Below are positions 1-13,700 of a stretch of DNA of 40,396 bases, one piece after another. The notes beneath the pieces are model-generated. The model saw only the letters and a program-made list of their open reading frames with translations. It was not told where the DNA came from and did no database searches. The position numbers and the translations under genes were made by a program. Each line of letters starts with the position of its first letter. The first letter of the stretch is position 1. This DNA comes from Chryseobacterium potabilaquae. GTDB taxonomy: Bacteria; Bacteroidota; Bacteroidia; Flavobacteriales; Weeksellaceae. The stretch lies in the NCBI RefSeq assembly GCF_902728265.1, contig NZ_CACVBR010000035.1, positions 1 through 40,396 on the forward strand, in the 5' to 3' direction.

Positions 1-1
1 A

Positions 2-1790
2 GAGAAGACACCTGATCATATTGCTTTGGTGTATGAGGATGTAAAGTTAACGTATAGAGAACTTAACGAAAGATCAAACCAATTGGCTCATTATCTTTTA
101 GAAACATACAAAATCCAGCCTGATGAACTCATTCCCTTATGTTTAGAAAGATCGGAGCAGATGCTGATAGGAATCTTAGGAGTTTTGAAATCAGGGGGAG
201 CGTATGTTCCTATGGATCCTAATTATCCTATGGATAGAATAGAACATATTCTGGGAGATACCAAGGCCAGAATGGTACTTGTTGAAGAAAATACAAAAGA
301 CAGATTATATGAGTACAAGGAACTAACAGCTACAGAAACAGAATCTTCAAACCTGAGTATTATAAGTCTGGATTCTTCAGAGATGAAAGCTGAAGTGAGT
401 ACTTGTTCTACGGACAATCCGAATGCAGAAGTAAGTTCAGGTGATTTATCGTATGTTATTTACACGAGTGGAACAACAGGAAAGCCAAAAGGAGTGATGA
501 TCGAACATAAGAGTGTGGTTCGTTTATTCAGTGCTACAGATCACTGGTATGGATTTACGGATAAAGATGTATGGAGTTTATTCCATTCGTATGTTTTTGA
601 CTTTAGTGTATGGGAGATGTGGGGCGCCTTGCTTCATGGAGGAAAGCTATTGATTCCTAGTTTAGAACAAACCAAAGATTTATATTTATTTTTTGATGTA
701 TGTCATAGGGAAGCAGTAACGGTATTAAATCAAACTCCCACAGCATTCTATCAATTTACAGAAGTGGCTTTATCTAAGGATGTAGAACTTTCTAGCCTTC
801 GTTATGTCATATTCGGAGGAGAGGCTTTGAACTTTGCTTCTTTGGAACCTTGGTATGGTCGTTATTCTGAGGCTCCTCTTTTAATCAATATGTATGGAAT
901 CACTGAAACTACGGTTCACGTTAGCTATAGACCCTTAGATTCAGAAGAATTAGGAAGTGCTTCTATCGTAGGAACTCATATTCCGGATCAACGTATTTAT
1001 GTATTAGATGAGTATTTACGTCCAGTACCCGTAGGAGCCGTAGGAGAATTGTATATAGGAGGAGCCGGTTTATCAAGAGGTTATTTGAATCTTGCTGAGC
1101 TTACCTCAGAGCGTTTTCTCTTGAATCCTTTCCAGAGTGAAGAAGAGAAGTCCATAGGTTATAATGATCGTATGTATAAGACTGGGGATTTAGGGCGTTA
1201 TCTTTCGGGAGGAGATTTGGAATATATAGGCAGAAATGACTTCCAGGTAAAGATACGAGGGTATAGGATAGAGCTTGGAGAGATAGAAAACGCCTTATTG
1301 AGTTATGAAGGTATTCGTCAAAGTGTTGTACTGGCAAAGGAGAATAGTTCAGGCTTGAAATACTTGGTTGGCTATTATGTATCGGATGTTGCGGTGGATC
1401 ATGAAGACTTATCTGTGTATTTATCAGGATTACTTCCAGAGTATATGGTTCCTTCTGTGTATGTTGATTTAGAAGAGCTTCCTCTTACAATTAATGGTAA
1501 GTTAGATCACAGGGCTTTACCTGAACCTAACTTCACAGGAGATAAAGAATATATTGCACCAGAAACTTCTCTTCAGCGAGATCTGGCAGCAATCTATAGC
1601 GAAGTATTGGGTTTACCTGTAGAAAGTATCGGTTTACACGATGATTTCTTCCGCTTGGGAGGAAATAGTATTATGGCTATTAAACTGATTAGCAAGATTC
1701 ATCAAGGATTGGGCTTACAGGCCAGTGTAGCGATGGTGTTTAGCCATAAAACCATCTTTGGATTAGCAGGTGCACTTGAAGGTTTATCAA
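2..1790 (+). other. NRPS module 1 (visible part): A1 (Thr-like) and PCP1
   Basis: The adenylation domain enters from the left edge and runs to about 1545; the carrier domain follows, with its serine codon at 1667. Reading the ten pocket positions against the GrsA Phe domain by eye gives D-F-W-N-I-G-M-V-H-K (first Asp codon at 599). This is the classic threonine signature, so Thr activation is a fairly firm inference. The C domain, if present, lies outside the window. The PCP start (APETSLQRDL) matches only module 6; modules 2-5 have a different version. Confidence 0.85.
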
Positions 1791-4700
1791 TTGATATTGT
1801 AGAGATGATCCGTCCTATAGCGGTTCATCATCCTGAGCAGCAACTTTTATCTTTTGCTCAGGAGCGTTTATGGTTTATTGATCAATATGAAGGAGGAAGC
1901 TCTGCGTATAATATTCCTATGGTTTTTGGCTTGTCATCACAAGTTGATCTTAGCATTTTAAAAGAATCTTTTAAAGTTCTTCTATCAAGACATGATATTC
2001 TACGTACCTTGATTTTGACCAATTCAGAGGGAATAGGTTATCAGTATGTGAGTAATGAGGAGTTTAATATTAAAGAAACTGATGTATTTAACTCTAGAGA
2101 ATTAGAAGATCTTATCTCTCAAGAAATCACTAGGGTTTTTAATTTGTCCCAAGAACTTCTTATTTCCGTTCAAGTATTTCATGAGAAAGAGAAGGCTAAA
2201 AATAATAATGATTATATCTCTTATATCAGTATTGTAATTCACCATATCGCCTTTGATGGCTGGTCTAGTGATATCTTTTTAGAAGAGCTGGGTGTTATCT
2301 ATAGGGATTTGTTATCAGGTCATCCGGTTTCTTTACCCTCGTTACATATTCAGTATAAGGATTTTGCTTTATGGCAGAGATCTTATCTTCAAGGTGAAGT
2401 ATTAGATAGACAGTTGAATTATTGGAAGACTAAACTTTCTGGAGTTGAGTCTCTAAATCTTCCTTTAGATTATGCTCGTCCTTCGGTTATTTCTTATGAA
2501 GGAAATACGGTACATTTTAGTATCGCAGATACTTTAGGTGAAGAACTTCGATTCTTGTCTCGAGATTTAGGAGTGAGTTTGTACAGTGTGATGCTAGGAG
2601 GTTACTATTTGTTATTATCCTCTTATTCGGGACAAAAAGATATTGTATTAGGCACTGTGGTAGCGAATCGTCATCATGCAGGTTTAGAGGATCTGATCGG
2701 CTTTTTTGTGAATACATTGGTTCTTCGAGAAGAGATTGATTATGGAGTATCAGTAAGAGATTTTATTTTGCAAGTTTCGGATTCAGTATCTCAGGCTCAG
2801 ATGCATCAGGATGTTCCCTTTGAGAAATTAGTAGAAGAGTTGGGAGTGGTTCAGGATGTATCCCGTCATCCTTTGTTCCAGGTGATGTTTGGTTTACAGA
2901 GTTTTGGAAATGAAGTAAAGCAGAAATATGGAGATGGCTCTTTGTTTCATAAATTTGAAGGAAATGTTTCTTATGATGTAGCCAAGTTTGATTTAAGTGT
3001 TATGATAGATGATGGAGATTCTCTGTCAGGAAGCTTTAATTATGCTACCCATCTATTTAAAGAAAGTACGATTGATTATATGATTAAGACGTATGTATAT
3101 CTTTTAGAACAGATGGTATGTCATCATAAAGAAAGTGGTTCAAAGTTACTGCTTGAAGACATATCTTGGATAAGAGAAGAAGAGCATAGGGGAGATGGAA
3201 TCTTCTCCAATCTTTTGGACACTTATTCAGAATATGACACAACTGCTACCCTTCATGAGTTATTTGAGAGGCAAGTAGAGAAGACTCCTGATCATATAGC
3301 ATTGGTGTATGAAGATGTAAAGGTAACGTATAGAGAGCTTAATGAAAGATCCAATCAGTTGGCTCATTATTTATTACAAAACTATCAAATCCAATCTGAT
3401 GAATTGATAACCTTATGTTTAGAAAGGTCTGAGGAGATGTTAATTGCAATCTTAGGAGTCTTGAAATCAGGCGGAGCGTATGTTCCAATGGATCCTAATT
3501 ATCCCATGGATAGAATAGAACATATTTTGGGAGATACCAAGGCTAGAATTGTAATCGTTGAAGAGAATACAAAAGACAGATTATATGAGTATAAGGAACT
3601 AATAGAAACAGAATCTTCAAACCTGAGTATCATAAGTCTGAATGGTTCAGAAATGAAAGCTGAAGTGAGTACTTGTTCTACGGATAATCCAAATATTGAA
3701 GTGAGTCCGGAAGCTTTAGCTTATGTAATTTATACCAGTGGCACAACAGGTAAGCCTAAAGGAGTAATGATAGAGCATAGGAATATAAATAGATTTATCC
3801 ATTCTAATTTTACTAAAATAGGAGAATCAGATAATGTTTTAAGTCTATCGAGTTATCAATTTGATGGATCTATTTATGACTTCTTTTATCCTCTAGTATA
3901 TGGAGGTAGTATAATCCTTTCAGATAAAGAGGAATTTCTTAATCCTGATGGTCTAAATGTTTTGTTGGAAAAGTATGCTATTACAAATTTGTTTATGACA
4001 ACGGCTTTATTTAATATTGTAGTTGATTCACATTTATCCGGATTGACAAGATTGGATAGTCTTCTTTTTGGAGGAGAGCATGTATCAGTGAAACATGTGT
4101 CTAAGTTTAGAGATTTATATAAAGATACGAATTTAGTGCATGTATATGGTCCTACCGAATCTACTACGTTTGCTACCGCATATTCTGTTAATGTGTGTAA
4201 TGAGGGATATATAAATTCAGTACCTATTGGATGTCCCATATCTAATACCACCACCTATGTTTTAGATGAGTATTTACGTCCAGTACCAATAGGAGCTGTA
4301 GGAGAATTGTATATAGGAGGAGCCGGTTTATCAAGAGGCTATCTGAATCTTCCTAAGCTTACTAAAGAGCGTTTTCTATTAAATCCTTTCCAGAGCAAAG
4401 AAGATAAAGAGATAGGTTATAATGGGCGTATATATAAAACGGGAGATTTAGTACGTTATCTTTCTGAAGGAGATTTAGAATATATAGGTCGTAATGACTT
4501 CCAGGTTAAGATCAGAGGGTATAGAATAGAGTTAGGAGAGATAGAAAGCGCTTTGTTGAGTTATGAAGGTATTCGTCAAAGTGTTGTATTAGCTAAAGAA
4601 CATAGTTCAGGATTAAAATATTTGGTAGGTTATTATGTATCGGATACTTCATTTAATCCTGAAGACTTATCTGTATATTTATCAGGATTACTTCCGGAGT

Positions 4701-7700
4701 ATATGGTTCCTTCTGCTTATGTTCATTTGGAATTATTCCCCATGACACTCAATGGTAAATTGGACCGAAGAGCCTTACCAGAACCTAACTTCACAGGAGA
4801 TAAGGAATATATAGCACCAACAACGGTTCTTGAAAAACAATTAGCAGAGATTTATAGTGAGGTTTTAGGTTTACCAGTAGAAAGTATAGGTATCCATGAT
4901 GATTTCTTCCGCTTGGGAGGAAACAGTATTATGGCTATTAAACTGATTAGTAAGATTCATCAAGGATTAGGCTTACAGGCAAATGTAGCAATGGTGTTTA
5001 GCCATAAAACTGTCTTTGGGTTAGCAGGAGTACTAGAAGGTTTAGAATCAGGAGTTAGTGAAATGATCCATCCTATAGCGGTTCATCATCCTGAGCAGCA
5101 ACTTTTATCTTTTGCTCAGGAGCGTTTATGGTTTATTGATCAGTATGAAGGAGGAAGCTCTGCGTATAATATTCCTATGGTTTTCGGATTATCTTCAAGG
5201 GTTGATCTTAGCATTTTAGAAGAGTCCTTTAGAATTCTTCTGTCAAGACATGAGATTCTACGTACTTTGATTGTAACCAGTTCAGAGGGAGTAGGGTATC
5301 AGTATGTGAGTAATGAGGAGTTCAGTATTAAAGAGACTTATGTAGAGAGTTCTAAGCAGTTAGAAGATCTTATCTCTCAAGAAATCACCAGGGTTTTTGA
5401 TTTATCTAAAGAACTTCCTATTTCAGTTTGTGTATTCCATGAGAAAGAAAAGACTAACACTAATAAAACAAAGAAAAAGCAGGATAACCAAAATAAGAGT
5501 GAGATTACTTCTTATATCAGTATAGTTATTCATCACATTTCTTTTGATGGTTGGTCTAGTGATATCTTTTTAGAAGAATTACGTGTTATCTATAGGGATT
5601 TGTTATCGAATAATCCGGTTTCTTTACCCTCGTTACGAATTCAATATAAGGATTTTGCTTTATGGCAAAGGGGTTATCTTCAAGGTGAAGTATTAGATAG
5701 GCAGTTAGAATACTGGAAAGGTAAGCTTTTAGAAGTAGGACCATTAAATCTTCCTTTAGATTATCCTCGTCCCTCAGCTATTTCTTATGAAGGAAATACA
5801 ATACATTTTAGTATTTTAGATACTCTAGGTGAAGACCTTCGATTATTGTCTCAAGACTTAGGAGTTAGTTTATACAGTATAATGCTGGGTGGTTACTACT
5901 TGTTATTATCCTCTTATTCGGGACAAAAGGATATAGTATTAGGCACTGTGGTAGCGAATCGTCATCATGCAGGCTTAGAGGATTTGATAGGCTTTTTTGT
6001 GAATACATTGGTCCTTCGAGAAGAGATTGATTATGGGGTATCAGTAAGAGATTTTATTTTGCAAGTTTCAGCTTCAGTATCTGAGGCTCAGATGCATCAG
6101 GATGTACCCTTTGAGAAATTGGTCGAAGAGTTGGGAGTAGTTCAGGATGTATCTCGCCATCCTCTATTCCAGGTAATGTTTGGCTTGCAGAGTTTTGGAA
6201 GTGAAGCAAAGCAGAAATATGGAGATGGCTCTTTGTTTTATAAATTTGAAGGAAATGTTTCTTATGATGTAGCCAAGTTTGATTTAAGTGTGATGATAGA
6301 TGATGATGGGAAAAGTTTATCTGGAAGTTTTAATTATGCTCAAGGATTATTCAAGGAAAGTACGATTGATCATATGATTAAGACGTATGTATATCTTTTA
6401 GAGCAGATGGTGTCTCATTCAAAAGATAATAGATCAGAGTTAAAACTTGAAAACCTCTCTTGGATAAGAGAAGAAGAGTATAGTGGGGATGGAATCTTCT
6501 CAGGTCTTTTGGATACTTATTCAGAATACGACACAAGTGTTACAATTCATGAGTTATTTGAGAGACAGGTAGAGAAGACTCCGGATCACATTGCTTTGGT
6601 GTATGAAGATGTAAAGTTAAGTTATAGAGAGCTTAATGAGAGATCAAACCAATTGGCTCATTATTTATTAGAACATTATCAGATTAGTCCAGATGAACTC
6701 ATTCCTTTATGTTTAGAAAGATCCGAGCAGATGCTGATTGGAATCTTAGGGGTCTTAAAATCAGGGGGAGCGTATGTTCCCATGGATCCTAATTATCCTA
6801 TGGATAGAATAGAACATATTCTGGGAGATACCAAGGCCAGAATGGTAATCGTTGAAGAAAATACAAAAGACGGATTATATGATTATAAGAAATTAATAGA
6901 AACAGAAGAAGAAGCTTTAGATATCATAAGCTTGAATAATTCAGAAATGAAAACTAAGCTTAGTAAGTGTTCCAATGATAATCCAAATGCAGAAGTAGGT
7001 TCAGGTGATTTATCTTATGTTATTTACACCAGTGGCACAACAGGAAAGCCAAAAGGAGTGATGATAGAACATAAGAGTGTGGTTCGTTTATTCAGTGCAA
7101 CAAATCACTGGTATGGATTTACAGATAAAGATGTATGGAGTTTATTCCATTCATATGTTTTTGATGTGAGTGTATGGGAGATGTGGGGCGCCTTACTTCA
7201 TGGAGGAAAATTATTGATACCCAGTGTAGAACAAACTAAAGATTTATATTTATTTTTTGATTTATGCTATAAGAATAATCTTACTGTATTATGTAAAACC
7301 CCTACAGCCTTTTACCAGTTTATAGAAGTGGGTTTATCTAAGGATGTGAATCTTTTTAAACTTCGTTATGTCATCTTTGCAGGAGAGGCGTTGAACTTTG
7401 CTTCTTTGGAACCTTGGTATGGTCGCTATCCTGAGAGTCCAAGTTTAATCAATATGTATGGTACAACTGAGACTACAGTTCATGCGAGTTATAGAGTGCT
7501 TGATTCGGGAGAGTTGGGGAACTCCTCTATGGTAGGAAAAAGTATTCCGGATCAACGGATTTATGTGTTGGATGAGTATTTACGTCCTGTACCCGTGGGA
7601 GCCGTAGGAGAATTATATATAGGAGGTTCGGGATTATCAAGAGGTTATTTAAACCTTGCTGAGCTTACCTCAGAGCGTTTTCTATTGAATCCATTCCAGA

Positions 7701-10700
7701 GTGAAGAAGAGAAAGCAATAGGTTATAATGATCGTATGTATAAGACTGGAGATTTAGGCCGCTATCTTCCGGGAGGAGATTTGGAGTATATAGGTAGAAA
7801 CGATTTCCAGGTAAAAATACGAGGTTATAGGATAGAATTGGGAGAGATAGAGAATGGTTTATTGAGTTATGAAGGGATTCGTCAAAGTGTTGTACTGGCA
7901 AAGGAGAATAGTTCAGGATTGAAATACTTAGTAGGTTATTATGTATCGGATAATGCAGTTAATCATGAAGACTTATCTGTGTATTTATCAGAACGTCTTC
8001 CAGAGTATATGGTTCCTTCTGTGTATGTTCATTTGGAAGAGTTTCCTCTTACGATTAATGGTAAGTTGGATCGCAGGGCTTTACCTGAACCTAACTTCAC
8101 AGGAGATAAGGAGTATATCGCACCAACGACTGTTCTTGAAAAACAATTAGCAGAGATTTATGGCAAGGTTTTAGGTTTACCATTAGAAAGTATCGGTTTA
8201 CATGATGATTTTTTCCGCTTAGGTGGTAATAGTATTATGGCTATTAAACTGATCAGTAAGATTCATCAGGGATTAGGTTTGCAGGCAAGTGTAGCGATGG
8301 TGTTTAGCCATAAGACTGTCTTTGGATTAGCAGGAGTACTGAAAGATTTAGACTTAGAAGGAGGTGATATGATCCGTCCTATAGCGGTTCCTAATCCTGA
8401 GCAGCAACTTTTATCTTTTGCTCAGGAGCGTTTATGGTTTATTGATCAGTATGAAGGAGGAAGCTCTGCGTATAATATTCCTATGGTTTTTGGATTATCT
8501 TCCAGAGTTGATCTTAGCATTTTAAAAGAATCTTTTAAAATTCTTCTATCAAGACATGATATTCTACGTACTTTGATTGTAACCAGTTCAGAGGGAGTAG
8601 GATATCAATATGTTAGTGATCATGAACTTAGTATTAAAGAGACTTATGTGGAGAGTTCTAAGCAGTTAGAAGATCTTATATCTCAAGAAGTTAATAGAGT
8701 TTTTGATTTATCCAAAGAACTTCCTATTTCTGTTTGTGTATTCAATGATAAAGATGAAGTAACTTCTTATCTTAGTATAGTCATTCATCACATTGCTTTT
8801 GATGGTTGGTCTATCGATATATTTTTAGAAGAGTTATTATCTATCTATCAAGATTTGCTAACGAATAGTTCCGTTTCTTTACCCTTGTTACGTATTCAGT
8901 ATAAAGATTTTGCTTTATGGCAACGGGATTATCTTCAAGGGGAAGTATTAGACAGACAGTTGGATTATTGGAAAGTTAAGCTTTTGGAAGTAGAACCTTT
9001 AAATCTTCCCTTAGATTATGCTCGTCCCTCAGCTATTTCTTATGAAGGAAATACAGTACATTTTAGTATTTCAGATACTTTAGGAGAGGAACTTAGACTC
9101 CTGTCTCGAGATTTAGGGGTTAGTTTATACAGTGTAATGCTGGGAGGATATTATTTACTATTATCTTCTTATTCGGGACAAAAAGATATTGTATTAGGTA
9201 CTGTTGTGGCGAATCGTCATCATGCAGGTTTAGAGGATCTGATCGGCTTTTTTGTCAATACCTTGGTCCTTAGAGAAAAGATTGACTATGGAGTATCAGT
9301 AAGGGACTTTATTTTGCAAGTTTCGGATTCAGTATCTGAGGCTCAGATGCATCAGGATGTTCCCTTTGAGAAATTGGTCGAAGAGCTAGGAGTAGTTCAG
9401 GATGTATCCCGTCATCCTCTATTCCAGGTGATGTTTGGACTGCAGAGTTTTGGAAGTGAAGCAAAGCAAAAATATGGAGATGGCTCTTTGTTTTATAAAT
9501 TTGAAGGAAATGTTTCTTATGATGTATCTAAGTTTGATTTGACAGTGATGATAGATGATGGAGGAGATTCTCTGTCAGGAAGCTTTAATTATGCTACCCA
9601 TCTATTTAAAGAAAGTACGATTGATCATATGATTAAGACGTATGTATATCTTTTAGAACAGATGGTATGTCATCAAAAAGAAAGTGGCTCAAAGTTACTG
9701 CTTGAAGACTTATCTTGGGTAAGAGAAGAAGAGTACAGTGTAGATGGAATCTTCTCCAATCTTTTGGGCTCCTATTCAGAATATGATACCACGGTTACGA
9801 TTCATGAGTTATTTGAAAGACAAGTAGAGAAGACTCCAGATCATATTGCTTTGGTATATGAGGATGTAAAGTTAAGTTATAGAGAGCTTAATGATAGATC
9901 AAACCAATTGGCTCATTATTTACTACAAAATTATGAGATTAAGCCCGATGAATTGATCCCTCTATGTTTAGAAAGATCGGAGCAGATGCTGATCGGAATC
10001 TTGGGAGTATTGAAGTCAGGCGGAGCGTATGTTCCGATGGACCCTAATTATCCCATGGATAGAATAGAGCATATTCTGGGAGATACTAAGGCTAGAATTG
10101 TAATAGGAGAAGAGAAGACTAAGGGTAGACTTTATGAATACACGAGTTTAATGGGCAGAGAGGGAGAATCTTTAAATATTATAAGCTTGACTACTTTAGA
10201 CATGAAAGGTTCACTGAGTGCTTGTTCCAGAGAAAATCCGAATACACGCGTGAGCTCGGAAGCTTTATCGTATGTCATTTACACCAGCGGAACAACAGGA
10301 AAGCCAAAAGGGGTGATGATAGAACATAGAAATGTAGTTAATCTAATCGAGCAGCAGTCTATTCTATTTAGCTTGAATACAGTTCATTCTTCTTCAGATC
10401 CACAGAAAAGAGCATTATGGTATGCCAACTATGTTTTTGATGCTCATGTGTGGGATGTTTATTGTTTTCTTGCGTTTGGTCATTGCTTACATCTAATAAA
10501 TAAAGAAATACAGAAAGATTTAAGTACATTACATAGATATATAGCTGAAAATGCTATACAGATAGCTTCTATTGCTCCTGTATTACTTACGAAAGAGTTA
10601 ATCTTACCATTGGATACCCTTATTGTAGCAGGAGACATTACCCATCCTGATGTAATGGAGTGTTATACAAAGGAAGGGGTTGATATTGTTAATGGTTATG

Positions 10701-13700
10701 GTCCTACCGAGTCCACGGTATGTACTACTTATCATCATTACCATGAGGATCATAATCCTCTAAATATAGGTCGTTCTATCTCTAATATTATAACATACGT
10801 TTTAGATGGGTATTTACGTCCAGTACCAATAGGAGCTGTAGGAGAATTGTATATCGGAGGGGCTGGTTTATCAAGAGGGTATTTGAATCTTCCTGAGCTT
10901 ACTAAAGAGCGTTTTCTGGTTAATCCTTTCCAGAACGAAGAAGATAGAGAGAGAGGTTATAATCGTATATATAAGACAGGAGATTTAGTACGCTTCCTGG
11001 CTAACGGGGAAATAGAATATATGGGCAGAAATGACTTCCAGGTCAAGATCAGAGGGTATAGAATAGAGTTAGGAGAGATAGAGAACAGTTTATTGAGTTA
11101 TGCAGGCATTCGCCAAGGTGCAGTTTTAGTTAAAGAACATAGTTCAGGATTCAAATACTTAGTAGGTTATTATGTATCGGATGTTGCGGTGGATCATGAA
11201 GACTTATTCCTATACTTATCAGGTCTTCTTCCTGATTATATGGTTCCTTCTGTGTATGTTCATTTAGAAGAGCTTCCAATGACACTCAATGGTAAATTGG
11301 ACCGCAGGGCCTTACCAGAACCTAGCTTCACAGGAAATAAGGAATATATAGCACCAACAACAGTTCTTGAAAAACAATTAGCAGAGATCTATAGCGAGGT
11401 TTTAGGGTTACCAGTAGAAAATATAGGTTTACATGATGACTTCTTTAGATTAGGTGGTAATAGTATTATGGCTATTAAACTGATTAGTAAGATTCATCAA
11501 GGATTAGGTTTGCAGGTGAGTGTAGCGATGGTGTTTAGCCATAAGACTGTCTTTGGATTAGCAGGTGCACTTGAAGGTTTATCAATTGATATTGTAGAGA
11601 TGATCCGTCCTATAGCGGTTCATAGTCCTGAGCAGCAACGTTTATCTTTTGCTCAGGAGCGTTTATGGTTTATTGATCAGTATGAGGGAGGAAGCTCAGC
11701 GTATAATATTCCTATGGTTTTTGGGTTATCTTCCAGGGTTGATCTTAGCATTTTAAAAGAATCTTTTAAAGTTCTTCTGTCCAGACATGAGATTCTACGT
11801 ACTTTAATTGTAACCAGTTCAGAGGGAGTCGGGTATCAGTATGTGAGTAATGAGGAGTTTAATATTAAAGAGACTGATGTATTTAACTCTAAAGAATTAG
11901 AAGATCTTGTATCTCAAGAAATCACCAGGGTTTTTGATTTATCCAAAGAACTTCCTATTTCAGTTTGTGTATTCTATGAGAAAGAAAAGAATAATAACCA
12001 TGAGCTCAGCTCTTATATCAGTATAGTAATTCATCACATTTCTTTTGATGGTTGGTCTATCGATATATTTTTAGAGGAATTAAGAATTATCTATCAAGAT
12101 TTATTATCAGGAAACCCGGTTTCTTTACCCTCGCTTCCTATTCAATATAAGGATTTTGCTTTATGGCAGAGATCTTATCTTCAGGGAGAAGTATTAGAAA
12201 AACAATTGGATTATTGGAGGACTAAACTTTCGGAAGTAGCGCCTCTAAACCTTCCTTTAGATTATGCCCGTCCTTCGGTTATTTCTTATAAAGGAAATAC
12301 AATACATTTTAGTATTTCAGATACTCTAGCTGGAGACCTTCGATTCTTGTCTCAAGACTTAGGAGTTAGTTTATACAGTGTAATGCTGGGAGGTTACTAT
12401 TTGTTATTATCTTCTTACTCGGGACAAAAAGATATTGTATTAGGCACTGTGGTAGCGAATCGTCATCATGCAGGCTTAGAGGATCTGATCGGCTTTTTTG
12501 TTAATACACCTGTCCTTCGAGAAGAGATTGATTATGGAGTATCAGTAAGGGACTTTATTTTACAAGTTTCTGATTCTGTATCAGAAGCTCAGGTGCATCA
12601 GGATGTACCCTTTGAGAAATTGGTAGAAGAGTTGGGAGTAGTTCAGGATGTATCCCGTCATCCTCTATTCCAGGTGATGTTTGGTTTGCAGAGTTTTGGA
12701 AATGAAGCAAAGCAGAAATATGGAGATGGCTCTTTGTTTCATGAATTTGAAGGAAATGTTTCGTATGATGTAGCCAAGTTTGATTTGACAGTGATGATAG
12801 ATGATGGAGGAGATTCTCTGTCAGGAAGTTTTAATTATGCTACCCATCTATTTAAAGAAAGTACGATTGATCATATGATCAGTACATATATTTATCTCTT
12901 AGAACAAATCGTATCTAATCAGAAAGGTAGTCACTCTGAATTACAACTCCGAGATTTATCTTGGGTAAGAGAAGAAGAATATAAAATAGAAGGAATGTTA
13001 TCCGATCTTTTGGATGCTACTATAGAGTATGATTCTACAGTTACGATTCATGAGTTATTTGAGAGACAAGTAGAGAAGACTCCTGATCATATTGCTTTGG
13101 TGTATGAAGATGTAAAGTTAACGTATATAGAGCTTAATGAGAGATCTAACCAGTTGGCTCATTATCTTTTAGAAACATACAAAATCCAGCCTGATGAACT
13201 TATACCTTTATGTTTAGAAAGATCGGAGCAGATGCTGATTGGAATCTTAGGAGTCTTGAAATCAGGAGGAGCTTATGTTCCGATGGATCCTAATTATCCT
13301 ATGGATAGAATAGAACATATTCTGGGAGATACTAAGGCCAGATTGGTAATTGTTGAAGAGAATACAAAAGATAGATTATATGAGTACAAGAAATTAATAG
13401 AAACAGAAGAAGCTTTAGATATCATAAGCTTGAATAATTCAGAAATGAAAACTAAGCTTAGTAAGTGTTCCAATGATAATCCAAATGCAGAAGTAGGTTC
13501 AGGTGATTTATCTTATGTTATTTACACCAGTGGTACAACAGGAAAGCCCAAAGGAGTCATGATAGAACATAAGAGTGTGGTTCGTTTATTCAGTGCTACG
13601 GATCACTGGTATGGATTTACAGATAAGGATGTATGGAGTTTATTCCATTCGTATGTTTTTGATGTGAGTGTATGGGAGATGTGGGGCGCCTTACTTCATG

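Noticed and set aside
26..28. TTG at 26 as the start of the NRPS gene.
   Set aside because: The frame is open to base 2 and the residues before it (EKTPDHIA) match the same place in later modules, so the gene extends left of the window.
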